Origin: Hedera helix
Lineage: Eukaryota; Streptophyta; Magnoliopsida; Apiales; Araliaceae
Assembly: GCA_947179155.2 (NCBI GenBank)
Contig: OX359282.1
Coordinates: forward strand, 32,914,221 to 32,978,220
DNA: 64,000 nt
Direction: 5' to 3'
The notes beneath the pieces are model-generated. The model ran no database searches and had not been told where the DNA came from. It saw only the letters and a list, made by a program, of their open reading frames with translations. The translations under genes and the position numbers were made by a program. Shown in pieces: positions 45,010-58,900 of the stretch (the first letter of the stretch is position 1; each line of letters begins with the position of its first letter).

Positions 45010-47210
45010 GGGATCCATATTTCCTAGCTACTTCTTAAGGTTCAACCTTCTCCTAGATTATCTTTTTTGCTTACTCGAAGCCCTCATTGAACTCATTGGC
45101 CATCTTCAGGTTGACCCCTTCGACAAACTCATTGGACTCCTTATACTATTTAATTATTTGTTGTCTCACCTTCGGGAGAATAAGGCTGGAAGACTTAGTA
45201 GTCAAGCCACTTTGTTGCCTCTTCCATTCAGCTTTTTTTCCAGACCAATCCTCAACGACCTTCTAGATGTTCATCATTAAGGTTTAGATCTGCTCAGTTT
45301 GTTGCTAAACTTGAGATGTATTTTCTTGAAGAGAAACTTTAAATTCCTTTAGCTTTTGCATCAATTCAGCTACCCTTGCTCTTTCCCTTTCAACTACTTT
45401 ACCAAATGTCCTTTTAGCATCTTCAGCCTTTTTTTGCGCAGCCTCAGCTTGACTTAAATCAATTTCAGCTTTCTAGAACATATGTATTATATAAGTTCTT
45501 CAGCTGACTATTGTGTTCGTTAGCCAATTTCTTAGCATTGAAAGACTTTATTTTTTAATTGGCTGACACGATTCTCTATATTCTTATAGTGTTTGGTGAG
45601 TTTGTAATACTCACAAATTATATGAGAGTAAGTGATATTAGCCTTCCCAAAATATATAAGGTTAGTTGCAATAATTGAAAAGATAATTCCAAAAAGAAAC
45701 ATTAAGTAAAATATTACCTGGCTGAGCTGTTATACTTGAAAAAGGATAAGAGACTCCAAATACAGTCCTTCGTACCTAAAGTTATCAGCAGGAAACTTAA
45801 ACCCGTGATACAGGCCAATCGAAAAGTCTTCAAATTCCCCATAACATGAGGTATAAGACTAAACTTTTCATTATGGCCTTTAGATCGTAACATTCGATCT
45901 CTTAATGGCCAACTGAAGGCTTGAGTCCCTTTCATCCTCTATCAAAGCCTTCTTTTTCTCTTTCATTGGTTATTTAGTCCTTGAGGTCATTGTCACTTTA
46001 ATAGTTGACTGTACCAAAAGGGGCTCATCCATGATGATAACAAGATGGAGGTGGGAGGTGGGAGGTGGGAGGTGGGAGGTGGTGGGGGGGGGGGGGGGGG
46101 GGGAGACTATAAACAATCTCCTCAACCATATGAGGAGGGGACAAAGGGGACGGAGGGGGAGGAACAATATTTTCAACTATAGAGGTGACACTCTTAAAAG
46201 TTGAGGCTTTGTAGCTTGGCCAACTTAACTTCTTCTACAGGGGTCATGCGCTTCCTAAGCACCCGTACAACCTCTAGGATGGCTTCATTTAGAGCCCTTT
46301 TCAGCTGATTGGCCATTGCAATCACAACAAAATTAAATTGATATCAGATACAAAACATTCAATAACAGGTTCAATTACACAAATATTAAAAAAAATGAAT
46401 TGACACTCACAATCATGGCTAAACAACCAGTTTTGATCATTTAGAACTTCTATGTCCTCCTTAGCTGAGGGCCTTCTTGAGTACAAAGCTTTACCCTACT
46501 GATCTTAATGGGGGTTTCGTTGAGATTTATTTGACATTTCCCTGGGGCCAATGAGAATAGTGTCTGACTCTTTTATATAATAGTGTCTGACTCTTTTATA
46601 TAAAACCAATCCTTATGCCATCCCTTGTTATTCTAAGGGGTTCCTATTAACACATCTTTGCCTATCTGTTTATTAAACTGATAGAACTCATTCTCCTTGC
46701 AAGTAGTGATTGTGAAAATTGAAATAAAAAGTCCAAAATGGGTTTAATGTTGTTATTATGGTAGAAAGCCATAAAACTATGAAGATGGATATAACCATTG
46801 AGTACTAGTTGGTTCAAACTGAAACCAATGAATGAAGAAGCTCAAGAACAAATTCTTGAAGAGGGAATCAAAAATCGAAGAGGAGAAGATGCCTGGACAT
46901 TGCTATCCAACCCCCTTCGGGCTATCAGTACATCATCTCCTTTAGTGAAGGTTTCTTAACCTTATAGCACTTTGGGATGCAGAATTTGGTCTTTAATAAT
47001 TCTACCTCACCCTCAAATATCTTAGAAGGAGTGTTGACTATCCTAAAAGTATCACTAATATATTTCCTTATATTCTGTGCCTCTGCGTTGGCAGTAGTCT
47101 TAAAATGCTCTACAACTGGCAACTTGTAAGTTTGCCCATCAAGAATCCCCTCCATCGTCACTGTAACTTTATCTTTAGTACGGAAGGATGAAGACATACC
47201 TAAATTTTAG
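45010..47210 (-). pseudogene. Degenerate antisense coding region of the Tat-like element
   Basis: Several minus-strand pieces look coding. 46925-47197 is open (MSSSFRTKDKVTVTMEGILD...). The piece at 45714-45935 reads best in a different frame (FPADNFRYEGLYLES). 45360-45480 reads AEIDLSQAEAAQKKAEDAKR..., a heptad-rich, coiled-coil-like stretch. Frames change between pieces, so there are introns, frameshifts or both. I recognise no enzyme domain. The antisense position behind a Tat-like integrase suggests the antisense ORF described for that lineage, but a separate host or transposon gene is possible. A 24-bp tandem repeat lies at 46560-46607. Confidence 0.45.
46047..46103 (+). repeat. (GGGAGGT)n plus long poly-G run, possible G-quadruplex
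   Basis: Four to five GGGAGGT/GGGAGGTG units followed by an unbroken G run of about 20 bases. The plus strand has many closely spaced G-triplets. On the minus strand it encodes Pro-rich PPTSHL repeats within the antisense coding region. Confidence 0.85.
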
Positions 47211-48369
47211 AAAGAACTAGCCATTTGCAAGTAATGAAAAGTGAAATTAAGAGGAAAAAGAGAATCTTATCGATAACAAGATAGAAGTTGGAGATTGATG
47301 AAGTGTTTGACCCGAATTTAAATTGGGTTTAATTTATCATTAGGTCAAGAATTCATTTCTTGGGAGTCCATATGGACTCAATGAATACCCTTCAGTCCAT
47401 AGTTAAGCAAATCGCTTCTTTTCTAAAAAAAAAGAAAAAAGAAATATGAATCGCTTCTAATTGAGGCATAATATTTTAAATTATATATAAGTTTGCATAT
47501 CAGTACAACCAGATTAATAATATTTTTAGCAACTAAATAATAAGCAGTGTGTTGGACTTAAAGGAACCATACCTATCCATTTTGAATTTTTTTTTTTTTG
47601 GCTTAGATGTTACTATGGTGACGATAAGGGGAGGTATTGCCAACAAAATAAATTCTCACACATTTTCTGGTGTAAACTAAAAATTTCTAAGCTTAGTTGG
47701 ACATAAATTTTATTGTTACAGATAATCAATTTCAATTTGAATAGTAATTATTTGTCAATAAAAATGACATGTAAATATATCCTAGGAAAACTTCAATTAA
47801 GACTTTTGGAAGGAGCAAATATAAGAATTTTAGTTTGTCAAAGCTTATACAAGAAGTGCTAAATGCACCTATGTGCATGTGCATGTGCATGTCAAGGTTA
47901 ATACCCAAATCATTTAAGAAGCTATGTTCCAAATATTTTTTTACAAGTCATGTTAAAACATAAATCAAGTATACAAAATAAAATAAAATAAAAAATAATA
48001 TAATTTAATCCCATACCTTTGCCAGGTTTGGTATGGGGAATTAGGGATGTGGAATGTGAAAGGATTTCAAAAGTCAAATGCATATTAAAATAAGAGAAAT
48101 TTATCTTCCCCTTCTATTATTGGGTCTAGTAGCTACTTAATTGGCACCATCCCCAAATCTGCTCATAAAAATCTAAGAATCACTGAAAACAATGTTGCTG
48201 TCTGGTTCTTTATAAACATTCCCAAAAATTAATTGAAAGATTATTCAAGCTTCGTTTACAATACCTTTTGTAATTCTCTGCACTTTCTAATTCCAGACAA
48301 AGAGAACGGTACATTTAGTAACAGGACAAGAATATTCACGGACTTATATATTGTTGGTGTTTAACATAA

Positions 48370-48445
<76 letters not shown>

Positions 48446-51360
48446 CAATTTACAAAGAAAGAAAATGTCTCTTTAGCCTTGAATTAAATTAATTGGCAAA
48501 AAATGGCATCTTGTTCTTGTTTCATTGTAATAAAGCGCGTCACTTGATGGTGGCATACATTGCCTGCCCAAGCTGCAATCTTATATTACACTCTCTGCCG
48601 TTCTAAATTATACTATTATTATTGACTTTTAAAGATTAATTTATAATATTTTTAAATTTAAAATTAAAATAACTTATTAAAAATTCTGAAATAATAAAAC
48701 TTATAATAAGTAATATTTTTTTTGATAATTTATATTATTCATCATGATTAAAATTTAAAAATTATATATGTTATTTTTTAGTATAAAAATATCTTAAATT
48801 AATTTTAAAAAGTTAACAATGATAAAATAATATAAAACGGATGAAATATATAATTACCAAAACAATACTTTGACAAAAAGAAAGTTTCACAAGCTCTCCA
48901 TATTCCAAATATTATCGTAAATTAATTGTTATTTTGACCCAAAATATTACTCCCTCATTTTCATTATATAAATCGTTTAAAACATGATCATACATATTAA
49001 TAAATCTCATTAATATTAATGTTAAGTAATTAATGCTGATTTAAAATTTTGTTACTATTCATGCACTAATTAATTTCTCTTCATTCCCTCTCTCTTAATT
49101 ACTCAATCTTTAAGAGTAAAGTAAAAAATAATTATATTTTTTTTAAATATATATAAAAAGACTTATATTTTAGGATAAAAAATAAACTTTTAAAATGACC
49201 TATATAATAGAATGGGAGAGTAATAAACATTCAATTATAATTGAGACAAACACAATTCAAAAGTTATAATTGAGACAAACACAATTCAAAAGTCTTTGCA
49301 GTACAGTGAGAATAACATTACAAGTTTATAACAAAAAATAAAAATAAAAGGGGTAAGTTTTTGTTCACCTGGAGTATATATTTTAAAAACTTAAAACATA
49401 TCATTTGCAATGACTTGGCACATATTATTGGTTGCCATCTTGCTAAACTCAATTGATGTGAACAATGATTTAACATATAGTTGCAAATAATGATGCATAC
49501 TATTTGCGTTACTTTACATATATACAGTGCATCATTTTTAGTGCCTGCAGTTCAAGTAGGAATTTATGTAGCCAACTCTTTTAGTTACACAGCTTTTGTA
49601 GCGTTTAGATCATTTAAAAATTTAAAAGTACTTGAAAATCTTATTCGCCTAATAACAATATATTTCAAATACAAATATTTAACTTACAAATATAGAGTTT
49701 TAAGACTCAAACCCAACATATTAAAAATAATACGTTGTGTTTTAAAGTCTAAATGCTAAAAATGCTATTGCGACAAAAGCCATGGCTACAAACGCTAATA
49801 ACTGAACAAATATTCTAAGAAATTGCGAAGAGGCAATTGATTCACCTTTCTTGATCTCCGATGACAAAGTTAATAAGATCAAGAACAGTCCCACACAATG
49901 CTCAACTCTATGCTACTAGAAGCGCTTGTCCCGAAAAATGGGTACCACTTGTAATCTCAAGGTCATGAGAAACTACTCCCAAAAGAGAGTTTCACTTATA
50001 ATTAAATAGAGACCGTAACATTAATCACCTAAATTATCAACAACGTGGGCTTTCGTACCCAAAGAATATTTAGAAATTAGAATGACAGAAAGTTAAGAGC
50101 AAAGAAAAGTAAGCAGAGCAACATTTATCACATACCACTCGTCTCAAAGGTAATGCAACCTCAACGGCTCAAGACTTTGGTTCCCTTTGATAACTTGACT
50201 GATCAAACATCATTCCATGTTTTGGAAAAATAAAAATTAACACAGCAATTCTCATGTCAGGGTCGATCCTTGATCCCTTACCAAATCAGTTTGTATTTTA
50301 CATTATGAAGAAAAATGTTATTACAACCCTCCTACTCTATATATCATAAGGAGGCCCGTGCTATATTTTCTATTTGCTGAAGACTGCTTTCAATGATTTG
50401 ATCTTCTCGTACCAAGAAACCTCGAGTCCTATTGACATCCACCTTCTGCTCTATGTACCACAGATTGAGGACAGCATCCTCCACAGAGATCTCGATACAT
50501 TACATATTCATTCATACTTACGAGCCAAGGAATGCCTGGAAATAAGTGAAAGTACTATTAGAATCCCATCAAGGTGATTATGCAATTTTTTCCCCTTAAA
50601 CGAATCATTTGAAATTATTTACTATACATTGCCAGCAGAGCTAATATCTTGCGACTGCCATTGGTTAAAGGATATGACCTAACATGCCTTCCGTCACACA
50701 CACACACACACTGAAGACGCTTGTAGAAAAAGGAGAGCCATGCTTCTATAAAAGGTTGAATTTAAGACCACCTTAAGTGAAAAACTTAAGGTATAGAAAA
50801 AAACTGTATAGTGGACTAGGAGTAATTATTGTGGTGCATGACTCCAAGACAAATGCTGTAACTGATTACTGATGCATGTATTTAAGTTAACGCAATAGAG
50901 CAGAAGTATGAAGCCAAACCACTTAGAAAAACTGAGTAGCACAATCAAGATTTGAAGATCCTGATATTCCGTAAGTGCCGCATGTTCTTGATAAAGGAAT
51001 ATAGCTGTGCTTACAATGTTTGAATGTTAATGCTTAGACAGAAGTTTGGGATACTATTCTCCATTTTTTCATTATACTTCCATGACAACCTATCATTCCA
51101 CAAGCTATCCATCATCACACAGATACTCTTTCTTCTAATGAATAATTTCATACAAGAAACACAGATTCTATCCCTACATTAGCTATTTCAAGTCCTCAAA
51201 TGATCAAACAGCTAGGTTTCCCTTTTTTTTCTTTATATTATAAAAAAAAGGCCAAAAAGCTCCAAATTTCATTTCTAGGTAAAATACATAAATAAATAAT
51301 TTATATACCTCTTTTTCCTAAGACTTTAGACGAAGCAGAAAAACAATATAGAGATTCCAC
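47211..51360. other. No gene seen; intergenic, 3' side of the PP1 gene
   Basis: Contains a (GTGCAT)n run at 47870-47893, a (TA)n(GA)n microsatellite at 48368-48442, two Stowaway-like MITEs (one at 48948-49222, a weaker one at about 48590-48850), a 31-bp tandem repeat at 49231-49292, and a (CA)n run at 50695-50711. The frames at 49481-49759 and 50374-50577 match nothing I know. 49780-50560 has a more balanced base composition and may be an old element fragment. Confidence 0.5.
48948..49222. mobile_element. Stowaway-like MITE
   Basis: The left end TACTCCCTCATTTTCATTAT and the right end, read inward TACTCTCCCATTCTATTATA, are inverted repeats with TA borders. The length is 275 bp with an AT-rich interior. 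Confidence 0.7.
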
Positions 51361-51364
51361 GTTA

Positions 51365-52327
51365 TCATCTGTTGTACTTTTTAGAACTAGTTACTTTTGC
51401 AGAATAGAATACCTTGTTTTTTGTGAAAGGATTTCCTTGCTTAGATGTAGTTGTGCTCCCAAACACAAACCTCGGCTTCCTTTCTGCAGGCTTTAATATT
51501 TGGAAAGAGCACATTAATGTCTCATCCACACTCATCATGGCACCAGCATTATCAAATTCTCCACAGTAATTAGGGGCTGAAAATATAGTTACAAGTTGTC
51601 TATCAGCGAAAAACTCATACCCATCTTCCACAACCTGAAAATAAGGAATTAACTTATGAGACGCTGAGATTTTTGAAAAGAAAATAAAAAACTAGAAAAA
51701 ATATATACCTGGTGAGCACGACAAATTAGGTCAAGATCCTGCTTCTGAAGAAATTCTGTCACCTTATCGGCACCAAAGGTATAGGAAACTCCCCTATCAT
51801 TCATTCCCCACCCTTTAACATCTTTACTGGGATCCGACCACAATAGATCACAAAGTAAACCACTCTCTGGTACATCAGTTGGACGCTTTAAATTCCTGAT
51901 TTGATCTAAATTGTTCAAGTCAGGAGAAAGACCCCCATGCATGCATAGTATCTTTTCATCGATGAGTGCTGCAACTGGTAGGCAGTTAAAAGAGTCTGTA
52001 AACACTTTCCAGAGTCTGACATTGAATCTTCGTTTACACTCATCATAGAATCCATATATGCGGTTTACAGAAGCACATTCATGGTTGCCCCTCAAAAGGA
52101 AAAAATTCTCAGGATACTTTATCTTAAATGCAAGGAGAAGGCATATTGTTTCCAGGCTTTGCTTCCCGCGATCTACGTAATCCCCCAAAAATAAATAGTT
52201 GGACTTTGGAGGTAAACCACCATATTCAAAAAGCCTCAGTAGATCAGAATACTGACCATGAATATCTCCTGGCCAATGGCAAAGACAAAATTTAAGATCA
52301 ATGCTCAGATATAATTTCTTCCTTTTT

Positions 52328-52412
<85 letters not shown>

Positions 52413-54638
52413 ATGACTAAACAGTGTATGGAATCATTGAGCAACAAAGTTCAAACCTCAAAAGATCGAAAGAAAATGCAAATAAAGCTAGTTGTTCATG
52501 GGGAAATTCTGATGAGTTGTCTTGCTTACATGCATTAGGTGCATGTTCATCCTATATGTTACATATAAAAAAAATTCTAAAATGGATGCCACTGACATAT
52601 GAATTCAATAGTTCAATAAAAAATCACCTCATAGCGTTGTCTATCAGAATTAATATAAAATAAAAAAACAAAAATAAAATAAATGCAGGCCTGCTATTTA
52701 AAAAGGGCTTACAATACAAAAAGGTGGATTTTTGAACAATTTAACAGAGCAAAATACATTTACAAGTAAAAGGAAAAAACTTAAGTTCCTCTTTATTCAT
52801 TAGTTTGTAGTGTGGAGGAGGACCTAACATAAGAGGTGCTATGTGTTGACGAAAGTGGATTCGAACAATCATGAATATATATGATGGGAGTACATATTAT
52901 CTAACACTGTATCAGCCAGTAAACTACAAGAAGTTGATAATGTGACAAACAGGATAACACTTGAAGAATATTAACTTCCACATTAACTGCGAGTGTCAGA
53001 TATTTTTTGTACCTGAACAATCTAGTGGCACATGCCCCTCCTTTCGGAGCTAATTAAAAGATTCGGAAACCATACACCTTTTGAATGATATATGTTTGTA
53101 CTTCGTACTACAATGAAAGGAGCGATGGAGATTAGAAAGAGGGTGGAGGTTGTTCGGGAATAGAAGTTCAAAATGAATTACGTCCCTTTACAAAAGGCTT
53201 GAGGACAATAGAGTTACTTTAGTCTCTAGGTAAGGATTAGCCGCACTCTTGAAAGCGGTCAATTTAATGGATGCCCACCCCAGAAACCTTCTGACCTGTC
53301 AACCTATGGTAATTAAGTAGTAACCTGTAACAGATTAACAATGCCTGTGCAGAAAGTGAAAACAAGAAAGTTAGTCGGCATTTTATTAATAGCAAGGTTA
53401 TCACGGATTGATGATCATTGTTTTTGAGTTTCTGGAGTTTTAGATGGTTCTCCCTCAGGACGTTGACGATTTGACATGCAGTTAGTGAAAGGTGTTAACA
53501 AAGATTTAAAAGAAGCCATTTGCAGGGAAACCCAACTGGCCACCTGTATGGCATACTGCATTTTTTTTTTAATGAAATAGAATATTGTTTATTAACCATG
53601 AAAACACTAAATTTCCTAGAGAAGTAGAAAGAAGTAATCATATATGGATCTTGCTACTCGATCCTACATTAATTAATTTAATGTACTTATCCCAGCCAAA
53701 ATGATTAAATAAGAAACATCTACCATGTTTCATAGTCTGACCCACAGAACATACCAAGAAACTGATGAACATGAGTAGTTAAAAATTCTGCTACTAACCA
53801 GGCATAATGAAAAAAAATTCAGAACATTCCAATTCCTTCACTGTACATTTAAAAACAGACTATTGACAAGCATAATAGGAAGGTAAAAAATTTAACCACA
53901 CAGCATTCCAGTGTCATAATCCACGTGTTGAAAAAACAATACTTTAAAGGCAACCCATTCACAAAATGCAATTGCAAGCCATAGAAGAAATTCTACAGTA
54001 AACGGCAAATCAAACTCTGTAATTTGTATAATACTAAAGCTCAACTATAAACTAATTCTAATTTAAGCCACCAATCTATTAGATTGTTCGGTTTAAGTAT
54101 TAATCAGAATTCCTTTCAGACAACGCAATTAAATTGACAGCCATCACATAAATTTTGCAGGTGTCAGTTTCAATTACCTGTCTTGGATTCATACCATATC
54201 AACTTGAATTTACTACCCCTACCATACAATAGCAATTCTGGGAGAATATGATTAGTAGTACAGGGCCAAAACAGAGTCCCAAAAAAGCAATTCAAAGTCA
54301 ATATCAACCAAACAAAATCCCATTTCAAATTGAACAAACCGACCTCAAAAAAAATAAAAAAAAAAAATAAACTAAAAAAAAACTTAAAAGTAATCACATC
54401 CAAGACAAAATAACCATAATCAAAATCAAACAAATCCATTTCATACGAACTATCATATACTACCACAGATCTTGATGGGTGCCTCAAGCTCCAAAAGATT
54501 AGGCTGTTGCAAGAACACATCCTTGGACTGAAGGCAGAGCTGCCTGATCTCGGACTCTGACAGCTGCACTTGCTTCCCTGGTCTGCCTCTAACTTCAAGC
54601 AATCGGTTGATTATGTCATCAAGAATCAAAGCTTCCAT
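51365..54638 (-). CDS. Serine/threonine protein phosphatase PP1 catalytic subunit (TOPP type)
   Basis: Metal-dependent phosphatase of the PPP family that removes phosphate from Ser/Thr with various regulatory partners. Three exons, all GT-AG with matching phases: 54464-54638, 51709-52268 and 51365-51634, giving 334 residues. Exon 1 encodes MEALILDDIINRLLEVRGRP through APIKIC. Metal and catalytic motifs are all present: GDIHGQY (59-65), GDYVDRG (87-93), RGNHE (118-122), MHGGLSPD and the SAPNYCGEFDN loop (264-274) that binds toxins such as microcystin. The last residues are a short basic tail (SSKKYNR). The acceptor of intron 2 is CAG before GTTGTGGAAGAT; the donor of intron 1 splits the Gly codon of the GDIHG motif. 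The 2.2-kb first intron carries a (TG)n(AG)n repeat. The start at 54638 gives the usual plant PP1 N-terminus. It faces the ASCH gene divergently. Confidence 0.96.
52329..52407. repeat. (TG)n(AG)n microsatellite in PP1 intron 1
   Basis: About nine TG units followed by nearly 30 AG units, 60 bases upstream (in gene direction) of exon 2. Confidence 0.95.
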
Positions 54639-55941
54639 GTCAAACGAATTGGGATTTCTACAAAGTTCACAAAAGTAATCGAGATTGAAGAAAAAGTAGA
54701 GAATAAAAGTAGAGAATCAAGAAAAGGGGGGTTGAATTTGATTGTGAACTTGGCCCTGTTCTTGGGTTATTATTAGCATACCTAAGAAAAAAAAATAAAA
54801 GAAGAAAGTGGATTTTTAGAGAGATTGAAGTTGAACTGAAGATTAGTACATGAATATCTTTGGGGGAATTTTGGGATTTAGTTTGTAGTTGGCTTTGTGT
54901 GAAAACATTCGTGTTTATCTGAGGCCTTTCGTTCAAATGAAAAAGCAAAAGAGAGAAAAGAGAAGAGATTCCTTTCGGAAGAGAGGGGGTACCCACGTAC
55001 ATATGGATTGTGCAGACATGGAGAAGTCAATGGTCATGGACTCGGGTCAAACCCAACATCCGACCCTAAGAATAAAAAAATAAAATATAAGGCATGTAAC
55101 CCATACTATCATCCGCTATCAAATAGCAATGCATACAAATTTTATTTTATTTAATAAAACTTGTATAATTAGAATTAAATTTTCGGTATGCATTTTTTCT
55201 TAAGAGTTTGTGTAGGGGCGGTTGATTTTAACTTTTTATTAAGGGATCGATTTGAAATTGTAACATTGTACAATAAAATGATAGATATTACCACTAGACT
55301 ATTATTTTTAATTTAATATATAAAAAATTAAAATATAAATATTAAATAATATATAATTTTTTTAAAAATAATTTTGTTAAGATATGAATGTACAGGCTTG
55401 AAAAAAAGAAGATAAAAATAAATAAATAAGTCTCTCATTTCTCATTGTTCAATAGATTAATACATCTCCTTAATTTTATTTATCTCATAAATTACTCTTA
55501 TATAATATTTTGAAAGATGTAATATATAAATTAGATAATTGAATATTTTTTATTAAATTGAGTTAGAATTTTTATTTTTGATTTTAAATTAGTAATTTTT
55601 GAATAACTTTTTTTTCGTTAAATATTGTTGAAACACTTTAATATAATTTCTTAATTTTTTCCAAAAAAATAGAAAGAAAAAAAATCAAAAGTGAAAATGT
55701 CAATTGCAAAATCTTACCAACGTGCCTATCACTTTCTATTGTCATCGATCTCCTCTCACGAGTATACTCGATACACCCCGGGTGTGGGAGATTCCCGCTG
55801 TGATTGCAAATAGTAGAGGGTTTATAAATCCGACCCAGTTTAAAACTTATTTTTAACTCCCAAAACTAAATTCGACCCATTTCCGTTCTGACATCCAATT
55901 ATTATTCAACTTAACTAATTCAGGGGAGAGAAGCTGGGCAG
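54639..55941. promoter_or_regulatory. Shared divergent upstream region of the PP1 and ASCH genes
   Basis: About 1.3 kb lies between the two start codons, which face away from each other. On the plus strand a TATAAAT at 55823-55829, about 115 bases before the ASCH start codon, is a plausible TATA box. The PP1 side (54639 to about 55000) is CT-rich on the gene strand, as in many plant 5' UTRs. The middle (55080-55720) is plain AT-rich. The frames at 54570-55083 are not supported as genes. Confidence 0.45.
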
Positions 55942-58900
55942 ATGATCGGGAGTAGCAGTAGAGGCGGCGGCGGAAGCGGCGGTGGACGCGGCGGGAGTGG
56001 AAATTACAGAAACCCATGTCTCACTATGCATCAGCCATGGGCTTCTTTGCTTGTTCATGGTTTCAAGCGCATTGAGGGAAGATCTTGGCCATCTCCTATC
56101 AGAGGTAGAAACCCCCTTATTACCTTTCTCAATTTACTTGGAATTTTTATTATGTTGTGAAATAAGTCATTCAGTTTGTCTGTTTGATTTCTAGAATGGA
56201 AGGCTGATAAAAAATATATTTTTTTTCTTGTAAATTTATTTATTTATTTTCAGTTTTACTCTTTCTATATTTCTTTTTTGTTTTTTTAAATTATTTTTTG
56301 AGTCAATCCTTGATGCTTGCTGATTTTGAACTTATACTGTAGTGTATATTAATAGTAGTGGATTAATTGGGTAATGGCAACCTTGTCTCATGCTTCCCAT
56401 GATAGGCAAGCATGTTTGCTTATGCTTTCACAACTGAGGATGAGTTATAATTAGTGGATTTATATTTTATATGCACTAGGCAGAAAAGTTCTGCACATTT
56501 TATTGGTTGAAAGTGGTAGCCTGAGTCAAGTGTTCTGCTTAACAGGGGTGCCATTATCACGCCTCAAAAAATGTGTACCTGCTCCTAGAGGTGGATTTGA
56601 CCCCAGTATACAATTTTTTGCAAAATTAGTGGATTTATGTTCAAAGCCCATGAATCCATCTGACTTCTTAAACATTTTGAATATAAAAACATGACATTCA
56701 TTATAGAAAATTTCTCTTGAAGCTGCATAATCAAATAGTTTATTGAGAAACAATTTCCCGTTGCAGAAGTCTTTTTTAAAACGGCACCAGAATGATCAAG
56801 GCTTGCAATGAGTGTGGGTTTGCCCACTAGTTTATAGTACTGAGATGTGGGTAGCTGCCATCAAAATCTTCAGTGATTAGTGAGATAATGCCTTAGAAAG
56901 TAAAAAAGAACATCAATGAAGTCATGAGGTATAAAACTACAGCAAAACAATTATAATCTATAATCTAGTATTAAAATCGTCAAGCTACTTGTTATGCCTT
57001 CATGTATTTGTTGGATGTTCACATAATGAGGCAGGTAATAGCCCCTGTTATGTAAAACTACTTGCTATCGATCATTTATGGTGTTTGAAAGGGAGAGCTT
57101 TATTTTTGTAACTCTTTGGTTAAAGTAGTTATTAACTTAACTGATGGCCTAAATTTATTTTATCTCAACCTTTTTGTTTCAAGTGACTAAGGTTAATGGT
57201 AGACAGTGTGATGGGCATTGTGGCTGCAGGATCGGCACCTATCTGAGGCGTGGGAATATCCATACCTCAACACAAAATCCTACATGGCTGAGAATTTTGA
57301 AACTATTGACTTAGTTAATTACCTTAATTATGTAATTGGCTATTTGCTAATATTTATGGTTTCTTTATCCTATTAGGATTCAAATTGTTTTGTTATTTTT
57401 ATCTCTCTTTCTCCTTTTCCGTGTCGTCGCTTTCTATCTTCTTTTGTCTATGTTAGTACATACTAAAAGCATATCTAAGTGCAATGGAAGATAATTTAGA
57501 AACGTGTTCGTCTAACTTGAAGCCCATATTGTTTGCTCAGCATTAATGTTTTGCCATTTCTAATAGTTGGTTTCGGCCAAAGATTTTTAAATATTCTTGA
57601 CTCAATTATTTTTCCAAAGACCATGTATGGTTGGGAGACTGATAGACTGTTATTGATGTAGGACAAGCTTGTCGTGAGACTTGGTTAGAATAATATAAAA
57701 GACTTTGAAAGCCTGTAAATTAGAAGTTGTATTTTAATTTGTTTTTGTTAGTTTGTATTTATCTTATTTAAAAGTTGAAGTTATCTTATTTAATTTGAAC
57801 TTATCTTACTAGAATCCACTTTATGTTAGGAAAGTTGTCTATCAATATTATAAATAGTGATGTACTTTATTATTTTGATAGATTGAATGATAAGAATTAA
57901 TTGAATTTTGTTTGAGATTATCTATGTGATATTTTTCCTTGTTCCCAAATACCTCATTCTCTATAATGGTATCAGAGCCGTACTAATCTTGTACCAACTT
58001 TTTGCCCACTTCTTAAACAACCTTACAATACCCTGCACCGCTGCCATATACTCTAGTCACCAGAAAAATACGTCATAATCACACACCAGACTGCCAAATG
58101 CAACTTAATATTGCTTTCTCCTAAAAACGTAATCCTAATCTCTACTGCCTAAATAGTCAACCCACAACAACCAAATTTCCACCATTAATCGAAAAATTCT
58201 ACACCAGAAAATCAGTATAAGAAAAATCCACTTACCAACAACAGAGAAAAAAAAAGGAAGAATAGAAGAAGAAGAGAGTTGTCATTGTCACTTCCTATCG
58301 TCGCAGTTGCCACCTCCTTTTGCCATTGTAGCTGCCATCTCCTATTGCCACTGCTGGCCTCTTATCCATCGATCAAAGTCTTTTCCTCTGTGACTCTTTG
58401 ACTAGGTGTGACTAATTTCTCTATACGTATATGTGAGAAAAGAGCTCCAAATCTATATATATCCTGCTGCATCAAGCAAAATATCTTCTGCAAAATTACA
58501 GTTCGGTACCTTAAAGTTTTAAAGTTATTTTATATTAGTCCCTCTATTTTGTCAAAAGTTTTGAACATCACCTGAACTTTAAACTTTACATTCTAGCCCC
58601 TGAAGTTTCATTAGTTTCAGTTCAATCCCTGTTTCCTTATACTTTCTGCACCTAAGCCCCTAGATAAAAAAAAAAGAGTATATATTTTTATTTGTAGGAA
58701 CCATGGTAAATGTTGGAGAAATCAACATCAAGCTTGATGTTTATATGTTACAAAAAGATGAGCGTCTTAAAAGAATTGAAGATTCAATCACAACACTTAC
58801 AAAAAATGCGGTAAATGTTCAGACATCTATTACAACACTTGTAGCAAAAGTTGATGTACTCACAGAACACGTAGATAAAAGAAAAGAAGAAGCTCGCAGG

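Noticed and set aside
53540..54170. Possible additional exon in PP1 intron 1
   Set aside because: Exon 1 and exon 2 join in phase across the GDIHG motif with nothing missing, so no extra exon is needed.
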